A DNA stretch of 64,000 bases. It comes from Ulva prolifera (Eukaryota; Chlorophyta; Ulvophyceae; Ulvales; Ulvaceae). Positions 1 to 9,750 of this stretch are shown here, one piece after another. Each line of letters starts with the position of its first letter. Positions within the stretch are counted from its first letter, which is position 1. The translations under genes were made by a program, and so were the position numbers. Location: assembly GCA_023078555.1 (NCBI GenBank), contig CM041202.1:3344022-3408021 (forward strand), given 5' to 3'. The notes under the pieces are model-generated. The model worked only from the letters and a program-made list of their open reading frames with translations. It was not told where the DNA came from and searched no databases.

Positions 1-66
1 TTTCTCTCAGGGAGTGCGCTTGTGGAGACGCTGTAACGACATGCGCGCAGCAGCTATGGCGCGCAG

Positions 67-3000
67 GTGTTTGAAAATGTGACGAGGGACCTTGGCAACG
101 GGCGCGGGCAGGTGACGTGCGCGCAGCTGCTCGCTGCGCTCGAGGGCGTATGTGACGACGACCCCGCCGCCTCGGGCCCACCCGGCGCCCAATCCCCACA
201 CAGCTCCGGCGTCGACTCCATCTCTGTGCAGCACCCGTCGGCTAGCATCAGTGCGGGCGTCGGAGGCACCAGGGGCCGTGTCGACAGGGACAGCTCCGGC
301 GTGGCGGCCGCGCTCAGCCCTCCTGCCACGCTGTATCAGGCCACGTCGTCACTCGACAGTTCCCGAGCTACTTCCGAACGGGAGCAGCAGTATGTGCAGC
401 TTGTGTCAGCCACAGCCGGTGTCGGGCCTGCCGCGGAGGCAGCTTCGGAGAGCGGCCCACCCGGACCGCACGGCTCGGCACCCCCGCCACAGCCGATGAT
501 GCAAGGCAGCCTCCCCAGCGCAGCCTTCACAGCCACGTCCCTCTTCTCCCCCGAGCGGGAAAGCCGCCGCAGCGGCTCGTGGTCGCTGTCCGACGCCGAG
601 AGCATGCCCGCGATGCCGGCGGCAGGCAACGGCCTCACAGCGCGCGTATCCCCGCAGCCGGTGCTGGCCGTCGACAATGTCACCTTCGAGATGGGGCAGC
701 TCAGCGACTCGGAGAGTGCCCCGGCGAGCGATGACGGCGTCACGATCAGCGGCGTCGTCCCGGGCACCACTGCAGCGGCCGCCACTGGCAGCGGCAGCGT
801 CGGCCTGGCCTCTGGCAGCCGTTCGGCCACATGGGCGCGGTCGCACGGCTTGTCAGCGACGGCGTCCCGGGACTTTTCGCAGCGGACGGACACGTCCGCG
901 CTTGTCGACAGCCAGATCATGAGAGGGACAATGGAAGGGTTCCTGGGCAGCACTGGCGGTGGGCGTGGGCTGGGTGAGAGTTTGGAGCAGGGCCAAGTGC
1001 GCGATGCTGCCTGGCGGTGGCCTCATGGCGCATGCGCCGCTTCAGTGGCTGGAGCCTCACGATCGCCGCTGCGTGCTGTGTACCTGCAGGTGCGCCCCAG
1101 CGTGGTAGCCTCCCTGGCGCACACAGTGCGCAAGTACTTACCAGTCCGGGATGTCTGGCCTCGCGTGTGCACGGTGTCCCCCCATACTTTGCGGCCATAA
1201 TTACTGCCCGCCGACCATATAATGCAGTGCGCAAAGATACAGCTATTGGGCACCAGTTTCTGGTGCGTGCGACACTTGAGCCCAGCTGAATTGAGAACAC
1301 GTACGTGCACGTGCTCAGGCATCTATCTGCTGCTGGTGACGGCGGTGTCACGCGGTGTCACGCGCTGCAGGTTGATGATCTCTCGACTCACGCTGTCGCC
1401 GAAGGCGTCGCTTTCGACTCCAGCCTGACCGACTCTGCAGAGACCTCACAGCAGCTGTGCAGCCACCCCGCGACAACCCCCCGCACACGCAGTACAGCCG
1501 CCCGCAGGCTCTTCGCGTCGACCCAGCGCGCCGACGCAGCATCGAAAGCGGCCGCGGCAGACCTCATGGCCGAACACAGCGGCCCGATGAGCAAGAGCAT
1601 GGCGGCCGGCACGATGCGTAGGATGCTGCAGTCGGTGGGCGACTCGGAGAGCGAGCTGCTCGGCAGCGTGCGTGACAGCATCGCGGCGAAGGCCGCGCCG
1701 AACCAGCTGCTGCAGCTGCTGCTGATCGTGAAGCGCACCGCGATCAAGCGCTTCCGCGACTTCTTCCCGACGACCGTCATTGACATCTGCCTGCTGCTGG
1801 CGGCGGCCTGCGTCGTCGGCGCGATCCACGGCACGGACTGGACGCTGCAGCGCTTCCCGGCGAACACCGTGATGGCCGTCACCACACTGTGCACGCTCAC
1901 CAGCGCGACCTTTCTGCGCAGCTTCACAAGGGTGCGTCTGATGGCGCCGGTGACGCCTGGCCGCGCAGCAACCAAGGCAGTGTGTGCCCGTGGGTGTGGC
2001 AAGGGCATGGTGGTTGTGGGCGTGTGGGCCGAATCTCACATGCGGAGTGTGTTGGCGACAGAGTATGGGTGTCTGCAGGAGCAGCACATGTACTGGAGAG
2101 AGGCCTCCAAAGGCCTGCAGACGCTTCCATACTTCCTGGGAATCAGTTTGGTGGATATGTACTACGTCGTGCTGGTGCGGCGCCTCCCATTGTCTGGCTT
2201 GCAGACAGGCAGCAAGGTAATATGGCCACAGATCTAGGCCAGTACGGTGGCAGCATTGCTATGATGTGGAAGCAGTGCCTCAGTGAGGATCAGGATCCCG
2301 GTCCATGCATGACGTCATGGCAGAATATGTGTTGGCCGCCATGGCTGGCGGGCTTGCATCGTCTGAGCCTGAGTGCCCTTTGCAGGCCCCCATGTTTTTT
2401 GTTGGGCCGTACTGGCACCTGACGTTGCCATCAGCGAGCATCACGACGTACTACCTGGTCGGCTTCGCAGTCACCTTCTGGGGCTCTGGAATTGCTTACA
2501 TGTTGTCCGCACTGCTGCCGGTCAACTCGGTCCTTGTGGGCACGGTCTTCACGAGCCTCATCGTTGGGGCATTCTTATCTGGAACTGGACCTTCGATTGC
2601 CTCGGCTCGTGGCACTGTAGTTGAGTACGTGCTGGGAATCTCATATTCCAGGTGCGGGAAAATCACCGATCCTTCACGATGAGGATGACAATTACACCAA
2701 GACATGCAGCCTGTTTGTCTGCACCATGCAGTTGGACAATGGAGTTGTTCTTCTAGTTTTGCTCTGACAATGCTTTCTTGTGGAAGTTAATGTGCAGCAG
2801 CACGGAGAAGCTGGACAAGCAAGAAGCTTGAGGCAAGTCACAGATAGATGATGATGATGATGCAGGTGGGCAATGGAGGCCTTGGCTATCGAGGAGAGCC
2901 AGAAGTCCCCATCACACCTCCAGAATGGCACCATGCTGTTCATGAAACACCTTGGATTGTGCGAGATGGACAAAATGTATGTGAACAACGGTGATCAGGT

Positions 3001-3169
3001 TTTAGACGATGATGAGGCAGATGCACTGTTACGTCTGATGGAGTTTCAGCTCACAGACTGTACTTCCACCTTTTGGCAATGCTTGATCATGATAACACTG
3101 CAAGGCGTAGTGTGGCGGATTTTTGCGCTCATAGGGCTTCATTTTGGGCACAGGGCCAAGAAGGCATGA
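67..3169 (+). CDS. ABCG half-transporter, C-terminal part (5' end outside window)
   Basis: Membrane half of an ABC transporter of subfamily G, a half-transporter that dimerises in a membrane to export lipids or similar hydrophobic compounds. Exons read as 67-996, 1371-1931, 2079-2174, 2386-2651 and 2866-3169 (TGA), all GT-AG with donors GTGCGC, GTGCGT, GTGCGG, GTGCGG and in-phase joins, giving 718 residues. The first exon (310 aa) is a Ser/Gly/Ala-rich linker. Exon 2 has an amphipathic stretch then two membrane spans; exon 3 carries LPYFLGISLVDMYYVV; exon 4 has two or three spans and SARGTVVEYVLGISYS; exon 5 starts RWAMEALAIEE, the junction motif seen in plant ABCG24/28-type proteins, and ends with a last span and HFGHRAKKA. 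The nucleotide-binding domain must lie upstream of base 1, since a splice acceptor precedes base 67. Transport substrate is unknown. Its last two exons are copied as a pseudogene at 11.7-12.4 kb. Confidence 0.85.
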
Positions 3170-3310
3170 TCATGTCACCCGATGCACTGGTTCGATGATG
3201 CAGGCTGCCTGCGCCAGCCACCGCAGACGAACGAGTCAACGACGCAGCTTATGGACAGGGTCGGCCCAATAAAAGGATCACACGTGGTGTGGGCAGATGT
3301 CCACGCATCA

Positions 3311-3315
3311 TGTAA
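3311..3315 (+). terminator. TGTAA poly(A) signal of the ABCG gene
   Basis: TGTAA lies 142 nt after the ABCG stop codon. TGTAA is the established polyadenylation signal of chlorophyte algae, normally 10-20 nt before the cleavage site. No other signal lies closer to the stop. Confidence 0.5.
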
Positions 3316-3878
3316 GCCACAATGACCGTGTTCACCATATTGCATGGCACAAACTCTCTGCATTCAGGCCAGCTGCACAAGCTGGATACATGCATGGATC
3401 TGTTAGCCTAGCATGAGCTTGCGTGAAATTATTACAACCAATAACACGCCATGATACCTCTTCAGGAATACAATGAACGCCTGACACCGGCTTGTTTCCA
3501 GCCACAGGTGCAAGTTCGTGCAAGCGTACGCAAGCACAGCTGCATGCGCACAAAAGTATCCTGACCTCACTGGCCACCAAGGCGCTATTGCGGTCGTCGT
3601 CACAGCAAACTCCTGCCGTGCTAGGCCTGACTCCTAGCAGCCGCAGAAATGCTGAACGGCTCGAACCTGGAACATCAAAATCTGACACAATATAAATACA
3701 ATCTACTACAAAAAGTACAGGCAAACCTCCACTGAAAATCAGCACCAAAAATGCCGCTGCCAGGTTGGGCTGGTCAATGTCAGCAGTCTGTGATATGGAC
3801 GCCATTGGACTGTCGGCACCTGACGACCAGTGCCTGCCCTGCAAAGAAGTAATACAGCCTTCAGAGGAGCACTACAGC

Positions 3879-3883
3879 TTACA
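3879..3883 (-). terminator. TGTAA poly(A) signal candidate of GH9 copy A
   Basis: On the minus strand TGTAA sits about 300 nt after the GH9-A stop at 4185. A second TGTAA at 3432-3436 is conserved in the duplicated copy at 12756-12760 and is the alternative. The GH9 and ABCG genes converge here, so their 3' UTRs meet or overlap between 3170 and 4185. Confidence 0.4.
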
Positions 3884-4184
3884 TCCTCGCCACTTGTTGA
3901 TTCCCCGACCAGCCCAGCAGTGACCACGTACGCCCCCCGGGTTGCTGAGGGTGGAGCTGGTAGCAAAACATCTGGCACACCCATCTGCCTGGCCAAACTC
4001 AGCAAACACTGCCTGAGGCGTGCCGCACTGCTGGATGGCCGTGGCCGGAGCAGGAGGCGTCCCTCAGCCGCACCTGAAGCCCGAGGCCCCTGTGAGCGCT
4101 GGCTGACCCGCGGCCCACCGCCGGCTTGGTAGCGGAGTTGCGCGCCGGCCTTGGCGACCGCCGGCGCTTCGCCGCACCCCTGCC

Positions 4185-7100
4185 CTACCGGCCGGTGAAG
4201 GCGGTGCGCGAGTTGCACGACGAGAGGTCCGCCTTCGAGAGGGCCGCATAGCCGCCAAACGCGCAGGCAACGGCGCCGCTATAGTCCAGCGCCGCCTCCG
4301 ACTCCACCCACATGCTTCGGTCGTTGGTGTACTTGTCGGTGGCCCCTGTCGCCGAGTACGGGCCCGACACGACGCCGCCACACAGCACGTGGTTGTCGTC
4401 CCGCGCCGGCGTCTTCTGGAAGAAGAACGGGTACGATACCTCGCGGCTGTGAACCCTCGTCGGGAAGTCGTCACCGTACCTGCACCCCCGCAGCCATGCA
4501 TCATATTGATCTGGACCCTGGGTTGGTGTTCTATCGTTGTGGCAGTGCAGGGGCCGGGGCTCGGCACGTTGTCCACCACGTGACCGACGCTACCCGGCGC
4601 TCCCATGCAGCGTGCTGTGCGCAGAACACACGGCACGTGTACGTGTCCGCGCAATGACCCTCATGTATTCATCTCTCGCAACAAACGACGACACCCAGCA
4701 CACAGTACGTGGCACGCAGAACACAGCGCACAGCACGCAGCGCACCCGATGATATAAGAGTAGCCGCTGGATTTGCCGGTGTTGCAGGCCTCGCCCTTGC
4801 GGGAGCACTTGTGGTTGGTGGCGTAGCCGATCTGCTCCTCGATGAAGCAGGAGGCCTCGGTCCGGACCTTGGTGTCGGCGCCCATCTTGTTGTAGATGCC
4901 CGCGGCGCAGATCGCGCCCATGCTGACTCCCATGTTGCCCCACGGCAAGTCCACCGGGTACGTGCGCCCGTCCTTCGTCTTCCTGCACCCCACAGCCACT
5001 GTCCCCCGCCGCCGTGCACATCCACGCAGCGCCGCCTGCCCCGCATCACGCCCGAGGTGCGTTCCACAGCGACTACGCGCCTCTGTCTGTGCACGGTCAG
5101 CAGTTGAAACAACACGGACGACACAGGGCTGCACCAAAGGGCTGCACAAACGCTTCCACTTATTCACGTGCAGTATCACCTGTGTGTTGTCAACGCATGT
5201 TTGAAGCACGCATCGTGGCGACAGGGCCACACTCGCAGTAGCTCGTCTTCTTGCCGCTGTTGCAGTCCGTCCAGCGCTCCACGAAGCGGCGCAGCTGGTC
5301 GTTGTAGAAGCCCTTGTCGTTCTGCGGCTTGCTGCTCGGGTCGGGCGCGGCCGCGAGCGCGATCATACCCGTCGGCCAGGAGTGCCCCCACTGCCACCAG
5401 AACTGGAAGCCGCTGTTGTAGATGGCGTCGGCGTCGCTGCGGTACGAGGTGTCGCCCGTCAGCCAGTACAGCGCCCCCGCCGCCGCAAACAGCTGGCGGT
5501 CGATGTCATTGTTGTACACGTACAGCTCGCACACCTGCACCACCCCCCCCACCGCCGTCAGCCATGCACATCAGCCGCGGCAGCGCAGGAGGACGTTCAT
5601 TGTAGCTGGCTAACTCACTGAACAGTGTCCGCACTGGCGCGGGGATCAGCCAGGACGCCTGCTGCTGGGAGCGCCTGAGGCCGGCGTTCCGGGCCGGGTG
5701 CGGCGGGCTGCCGCGCCCTGTGTTGCATTTCACATGCCCCAGATGAACTTGAGGTAGTTGCCGCCCTGGCTACACAGCAGATGCATGTGGTGCCAGTCTG
5801 TGCGAAAGTGGCCAACCCAGCATGTCCAGCTGTTGGGCTGGACTGCCACGCACGCGCCGCACGAAGCCTGCGCTCGCATGCGCGGCCAGCCGGATTCGCG
5901 CCGGAGGATGGTGTGATCACAGAGCGGCGCGTACCGAGGTGTCAGCCGTGGCGCAGCTGCCGATGCAGTTGTCGCTGGCGGAGGAGCGCGTGCACGCCGC
6001 GGTGGCGCTGCTGCGGCGGTCCATCTCCTTCGCGTACGCGTACGCCGCCTTGGCCTTCCTCTCAAACAGTGCCGCTGCGCTCACGGTGCCCTTCATCCGC
6101 ATGTACTTCGCGTCCAGCGCCAGCGCCGAGGCCACCTGCATAATGCCCCCCCACTCATGCATGCACCCGATGTCCCTTTGGGAACACCCTAGCGAACAAG
6201 GCAAGCTGAACACCTGAGTGTCGGGGCAGACGGGCTGCGGAGCCGCGTGATGTTGAGCAGTGTGTGCAGCGTGCTGCGGCGTGCGTGCTGTGTGCTGGCG
6301 CGTCGCGCAGCGCACCATGGCTGCGACGTCGCCGGCAGGGTTCTTGGCATCCGCGACGTAGCAAAGGTCCTGGTAGCTCTTTGGGGACAGCCACGTCGGG
6401 CGGGCATCGCTGTACGTGCTGCCATCGGCGATGCCCAGCACCATCTTGAATGAGTCCGGGGGGCCGTCGTCGTAGATCATCGCCGACAGCCACCGCCCGG
6501 CATACCTGCAGCCGCAGCCGGCGTCAGCACAGTAGGCCCTCCAGCCACTGCAGCTCAGGCCACCTGCCGGGCGCGTGCAGGTGTGCGCCGATGGCCCGTG
6601 TACAGCATTCCAGGAGGAGCATGGTATGCAAAGGGTCCGTGCCGGTGTTTTGTGGGCCCGCTTCTCAGGCCTAGAGGTTGACCAAAAGTGGGGCCACCAA
6701 CCTGCGGACCCCCGTATTGCCGCCACATCAGCAGTATCTTCCCGATGAGAGTGAATGCAGGCTGGTGGCCCTTGCGCGCGGACAGCATCGTGCATCGCAT
6801 TGCAGCACCAGGGGATGGACTGTGAGAGGCGGGGGCCCGGCGCGGGGGGGGGGGGGGGGGGGGGGGGGGGATGACGCGCACATGAGCTGGCGGTACAGCA
6901 GCGACGATGCGGACTTGCCGGCCATCGCCTTGGACACGCAGCCCTTGGCCTCGCCTGTTGAGCTCGCCTTCATGGACGCGAAGTCCTTATCGTAGAAGAG
7001 GACCGCCAGCGCCATCTGCTGGATGGCGATCGATGACGGCCCCGACGCCACGACGCTGTCTGCATGCATGTGCTCACCGCCTCAAGCCACGGCCAGGATG

Positions 7101-7940
7101 CATGCGGCTGTCTCGCAAACTGCGACACCAACAACAACCGACACCTCGCGGCTGGTCCCGCGGCTCTCGTACACAGACCTATCGCATGGTGAGTTTGTGT
7201 GTGATTCTTTTGTTGTGTTTGTCTGTGTCCGTTCACTCTTCTGCACCTGCTATCGCATGCTGAGTTGTGTCGCAGCGTTGTATTGCGCTTATGCATGTCG
7301 ACATTTTTCACAGGCCATTGCCTGTGAAAGAGAGTTGCGTCGGATGCTATGCTCCAGCAAGACTGTTAAGGACAACCGCGGGCGCAGAGAGCTCGAGCCC
7401 GGCGGTCTGTGCTCGAAAGCGAATCGAGCACAGCTGCAGCGACCCAGGTGCGGTGGCGCCAAGGAGGGTGCACGCACTGCCAGCCTCGAAGTAGCCCGGG
7501 AAATTTGTGAGATCCCTCTTGGCCTTGGCCGACATCGTCTTCTTGAGTGTCGGGCACACGTTCGTGAACGCTTCCTGCTTCCAGCTCCACGCTGGGAAGT
7601 CTGAACTGTCAGACGGTTCTTTACCCGCACGCTGGGCCTGCACAGCGAAGCTTCCTCTCGATTCGAACGTCACGATGCACCGCCGTGAACAGCAGATGCG
7701 TGCGGCACTGCATCAGTACTTCGAGCGCACCTAGGCCTTGCATGGAAAGGCACCAGCTGCTGCAGAGGGATGTTTGCATGCAAAGGGACATGCACGGCAG
7801 GGCAGCGCCATAGAAGCCTCCCGCACCTCCATGTAGCCTGCGTTCATGGCCACCATATCCGCGGCCAGCTGCTTTCTGCTCCGGCCTGCCACGCACCCCA
7901 CCATGGAGACGGCCAGCAAGGCGGTCACGGCGCTCAACAT
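4185..7940 (-). CDS. Glycoside hydrolase family 9 (endoglucanase-like), copy A
   Basis: Secreted GH9 protein, 558 aa from eight exons: 7827-7940, 7478-7637, 6882-7059, 6316-6505, 5935-6135, 5233-5534, 4746-4982, 4185-4479. Residues 1-20 form a signal peptide. GH9 landmarks in order: YMEAQRAGKEP (the FFEAQRSGKLP block), FPGYFEAGN near residue 89, ADAKNPAGDVAAM, NNDIDRQLFAAAGALYWLTGD, WGNMGVSMGAICAAG, YIIGYGDDFPTRVHSR (His471, the GYG-NPP-HHR block) and NDRSMWVESEAALDY (Glu521, the expected proton donor). The usual Y-DAGD block that supplies the catalytic Asp reads EAGN, so hydrolytic activity is doubtful. Start chosen because the first ATG opens directly into the signal peptide and matches copy B. 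Copy B has identical lengths for the first seven exons, which fixes the splice model. In algae GH9 proteins act on cellulose or cell-wall glucans; the substrate here is not known. Confidence 0.9.
6844..6870. repeat. G27 homopolymer in GH9-A intron 3
   Basis: Run of 27 G on the plus strand, so a poly-C run in the GH9-A pre-mRNA starting 11 nt after the GTGCGC donor of exon 3. Copy B has only a short G run at the same place. Assembly length in such a run is unreliable. Confidence 0.9.
7179..7270 (+). mobile_element. Micro-retroposon (family 1) with about 20-bp target duplication, GH9-A intron 2
   Basis: An insert of about 49 bp (7201-7249) lies between two near-identical copies of CTATCGCATGSTGAGTT (7179-7200 and 7250-7270). 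The insert contains TGTTTGTC and CCGTTCACTCTT, the core shared with the three family-1 copies near 8.1-8.8 kb. The duplicated GH9-B intron (about 16.46 kb) lacks the insert. The 3' end is degraded compared with the other copies. It lies inside intron 2 and does not touch coding sequence. Confidence 0.65.
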
Positions 7941-8112
7941 GGCTCTGCTCGTTCGTCAGTTGGCTGCAGGCACGCACGCACGGGTCAATCGCATGACGGC
8001 GAGCACAGCTTCAGCATGTCCTTCTGATTGTTCTTGTCATACCACGTCTCAGCGGGCGAGTAAGGGATCCGCATGAAAAAGTGGTGCGGCCATGTACGCA
8101 GGGCCGCAGGAG

Positions 8113-8162
8113 ACAAAAGAGTGAACGGGAGAAGACACACACACCAAAACCGAATCTCATCC
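8113..8162 (-). mobile_element. Micro-retroposon (family 1), copy d
   Basis: About 50 bp in the minus orientation: GATGAGATTCGGTTTTGG, then CTTCTCCCGTTCACTC and TTTTGT. It is nearly identical to the copy at 8315-8371 and inverted to that at 8737-8778. No clean target duplication was found; a tandem TACTAGTGGGG follows at about 8197-8222. Lies upstream of GH9-A and is absent from the GH9-B flank. Confidence 0.6.
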
Positions 8163-8290
8163 GAATCAACAGCAACACATACACACACGATCAGACTACT
8201 AGTGGGGTATACTAGTGGGGTAGTACAACCGCACCCACACCTCAGTCCGGCAAGAGATGGTCTGCACAACACGGCATGCATGCCCGCGTT

Positions 8291-8385
8291 CGTATCATGA
8301 CTACTAGTCAGTAGTACGGTATTTACAAAAGAGTGAACGGGAGAAAAGAAACACGGAAACCGAATCTCATCCGTATCATGACTAC
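8291..8385 (-). mobile_element. Micro-retroposon (family 1), copy c, with target duplication
   Basis: The insert (about 8315-8371) reads on the minus strand from GATGAGATTCGG through CTCCCGTTCACTC to TTTTGTAAATAC. It is flanked by CGTATCATGACTAC at 8291-8304 and again at 8372-8385, a 14-bp perfect direct repeat with a few further matching bases. Length about 57 bp. Confidence 0.75.
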
Positions 8386-8722
8386 GTAGTCGTATACGAG
8401 GAAAACAGCAAGTTGCCATTGTCAACAGATTAGGCAACAGTTTAGGCAAGTATAGCGATCTACCCGCGTACGCGTGCTTTTCATCCGTGATCGCAAGTAT
8501 ATGTACAGACGCATATATGCAGCGCGGCACATGCGCGCAGAGCGCTTTAGCGTGCCACGCTCTCCGCCTGAACCGGGGCCAGCCGGCTGATGCATGCATC
8601 ACGTTCACACGCTCCATGGTAATGACATGTTCCCTCTGCGGCACACTTTGCCTGCAGGCGGCAGGGGGCGTACCAACACAGCGACGTCGACTGCCCTGGC
8701 GCCGGCCCCTCGCTGTCGACGT

Positions 8723-8792
8723 CACAGTGAAGGCCAGGTGTTTTGGTGTTTGTCTTCTCCCGTTCACTCTTTTGTAAACACGGTGAAGGTCA
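8723..8792 (+). mobile_element. Micro-retroposon (family 1), copy a, with target duplication and an empty site
   Basis: Insert 8737-8778 (42 bp) ends CTCTTTTGTAAA and is flanked by CACRGTGAAGGYCA at 8723-8736 and 8779-8792. The duplicated segment at about 17583-17595 carries GTGAAGGCTAGATTA only once, which is the empty site. This fixes the event as an insertion after the GH9 segmental duplication. Confidence 0.85.
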
Positions 8793-9053
8793 GATTGGTG
8801 ACAGAGGAGCACAGCCAAGTTACGTCCACACGCGCGCCCTGTCTCGACACTTGGAGAGATTTGAAAGCCTGGATGAAACGCAGAGAAGGTGGCGTATCCG
8901 TGCTATAAAGCACGCACGACTGCAGTGCGCCATGGTCAATTGCCGCATGCAGTTGCGAAGTACGGCCGTGGCCGTCACTTGCAGCGGCGTGATGCTGCAT
9001 TGCATGCATGCAGACACGGGGCCTGGTGCGAACACCAGAGCGTGCATGCTGTG

Positions 9054-9100
9054 TTACAAAGACAACGCCGAGCGGGCAGGTATACATAGCACCGCCATGG
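9054..9100 (-). mobile_element. Probable family-2 retroposon fragment
   Basis: On the minus strand it ends GTCTTTGTAACAC and contains a degenerate GCGGTGCTA...CTGCCCGCTC stretch with a few inserted bases. No clear target duplication. The 5' limit is a guess. Confidence 0.4.
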
Positions 9101-9102
9101 GC

Positions 9103-9124
9103 CGATAGGCCTGCAGGCCTATCG
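9103..9124. repeat. 22-bp perfect palindrome
   Basis: CGATAGGCCTG followed directly by its reverse complement CAGGCCTATCG, with no spacer. It lies just 3' of the retroposon fragment and is not seen in the duplicated segment. Confidence 0.9.
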
Positions 9125-9750
9125 TATACGTACGGGAACAAACGCACCAACGCCGCCGCCAGCAGTGGTTGCAGGCACAGCAGGTCACACATCCACGGCT
9201 TCGTGCATGATGTGAGACAGGGCCCGGCCGTTGACGAGTCGACGGCCGCGGCGCACGTGAAGATTGCAAATGGCGTGCATACCGTTTACGTGCTCTCACG
9301 CATCCCGGGCGATGCTCACGAACGGTGAACACCGTGACCGAACGAACACCGAGATGGGATGAGCACCGGCACCGGCCTCTGAGGCAACAGCTTGCTGCAG
9401 CATCAATCACTGTGGACGGGATGTGCATGCGCGGGGCGCTTAACTACCGCATATGCTGCAAGTTAACTTCTCTCACTTGGACCGGCCGTGCAGCCTCGAC
9501 ACGACGACCGCTGCAGCTGTCCGAGATGTCCCGACATTCAGCGACATTGTCTTGAATTTTGTAAACTTGCGGTGCTACTTCACAGGGAGTTCGAACTGGG
9601 ACACCTCGCATGGAACGGCCGCCCATGCATGCAGCGGTGCAGCCCACGCGTCAGCTACACTGCGGCGGGCACATCTTCCACTCGCGCCGTCGAAGAAGCC
9701 GCCACCGTGCAAGGTCTCGAACGATTACACAACCTGAGCACAAGGTGAAG

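Larger units (their letters stand above)
2515..9750. repeat. Segmental duplication, unit A (partner about 11715-18390)
   Basis: Colinear similarity runs through ABCG exon 4, its last intron and exon 5, the convergent 3' flanks (for example the sequence near 3400-3640 against 12730-12960), the whole GH9 gene and its upstream region to the shared ...GAGCACAAGGTG... at about 9735 and 18380. Coding exons are near-identical in length; introns and flanks have diverged by substitutions, small indels and retroposon insertions unique to unit A. Confidence 0.9.

Noticed and set aside
5745-5780. A 36-nt in-frame exon (PGRQLPQVHLGH) between GH9-A exons 5 and 6
   Set aside because: It has usable splice edges, but copy B has no equivalent and exons 5 and 6 join directly in phase 0 in both copies with a good GH9 sequence.
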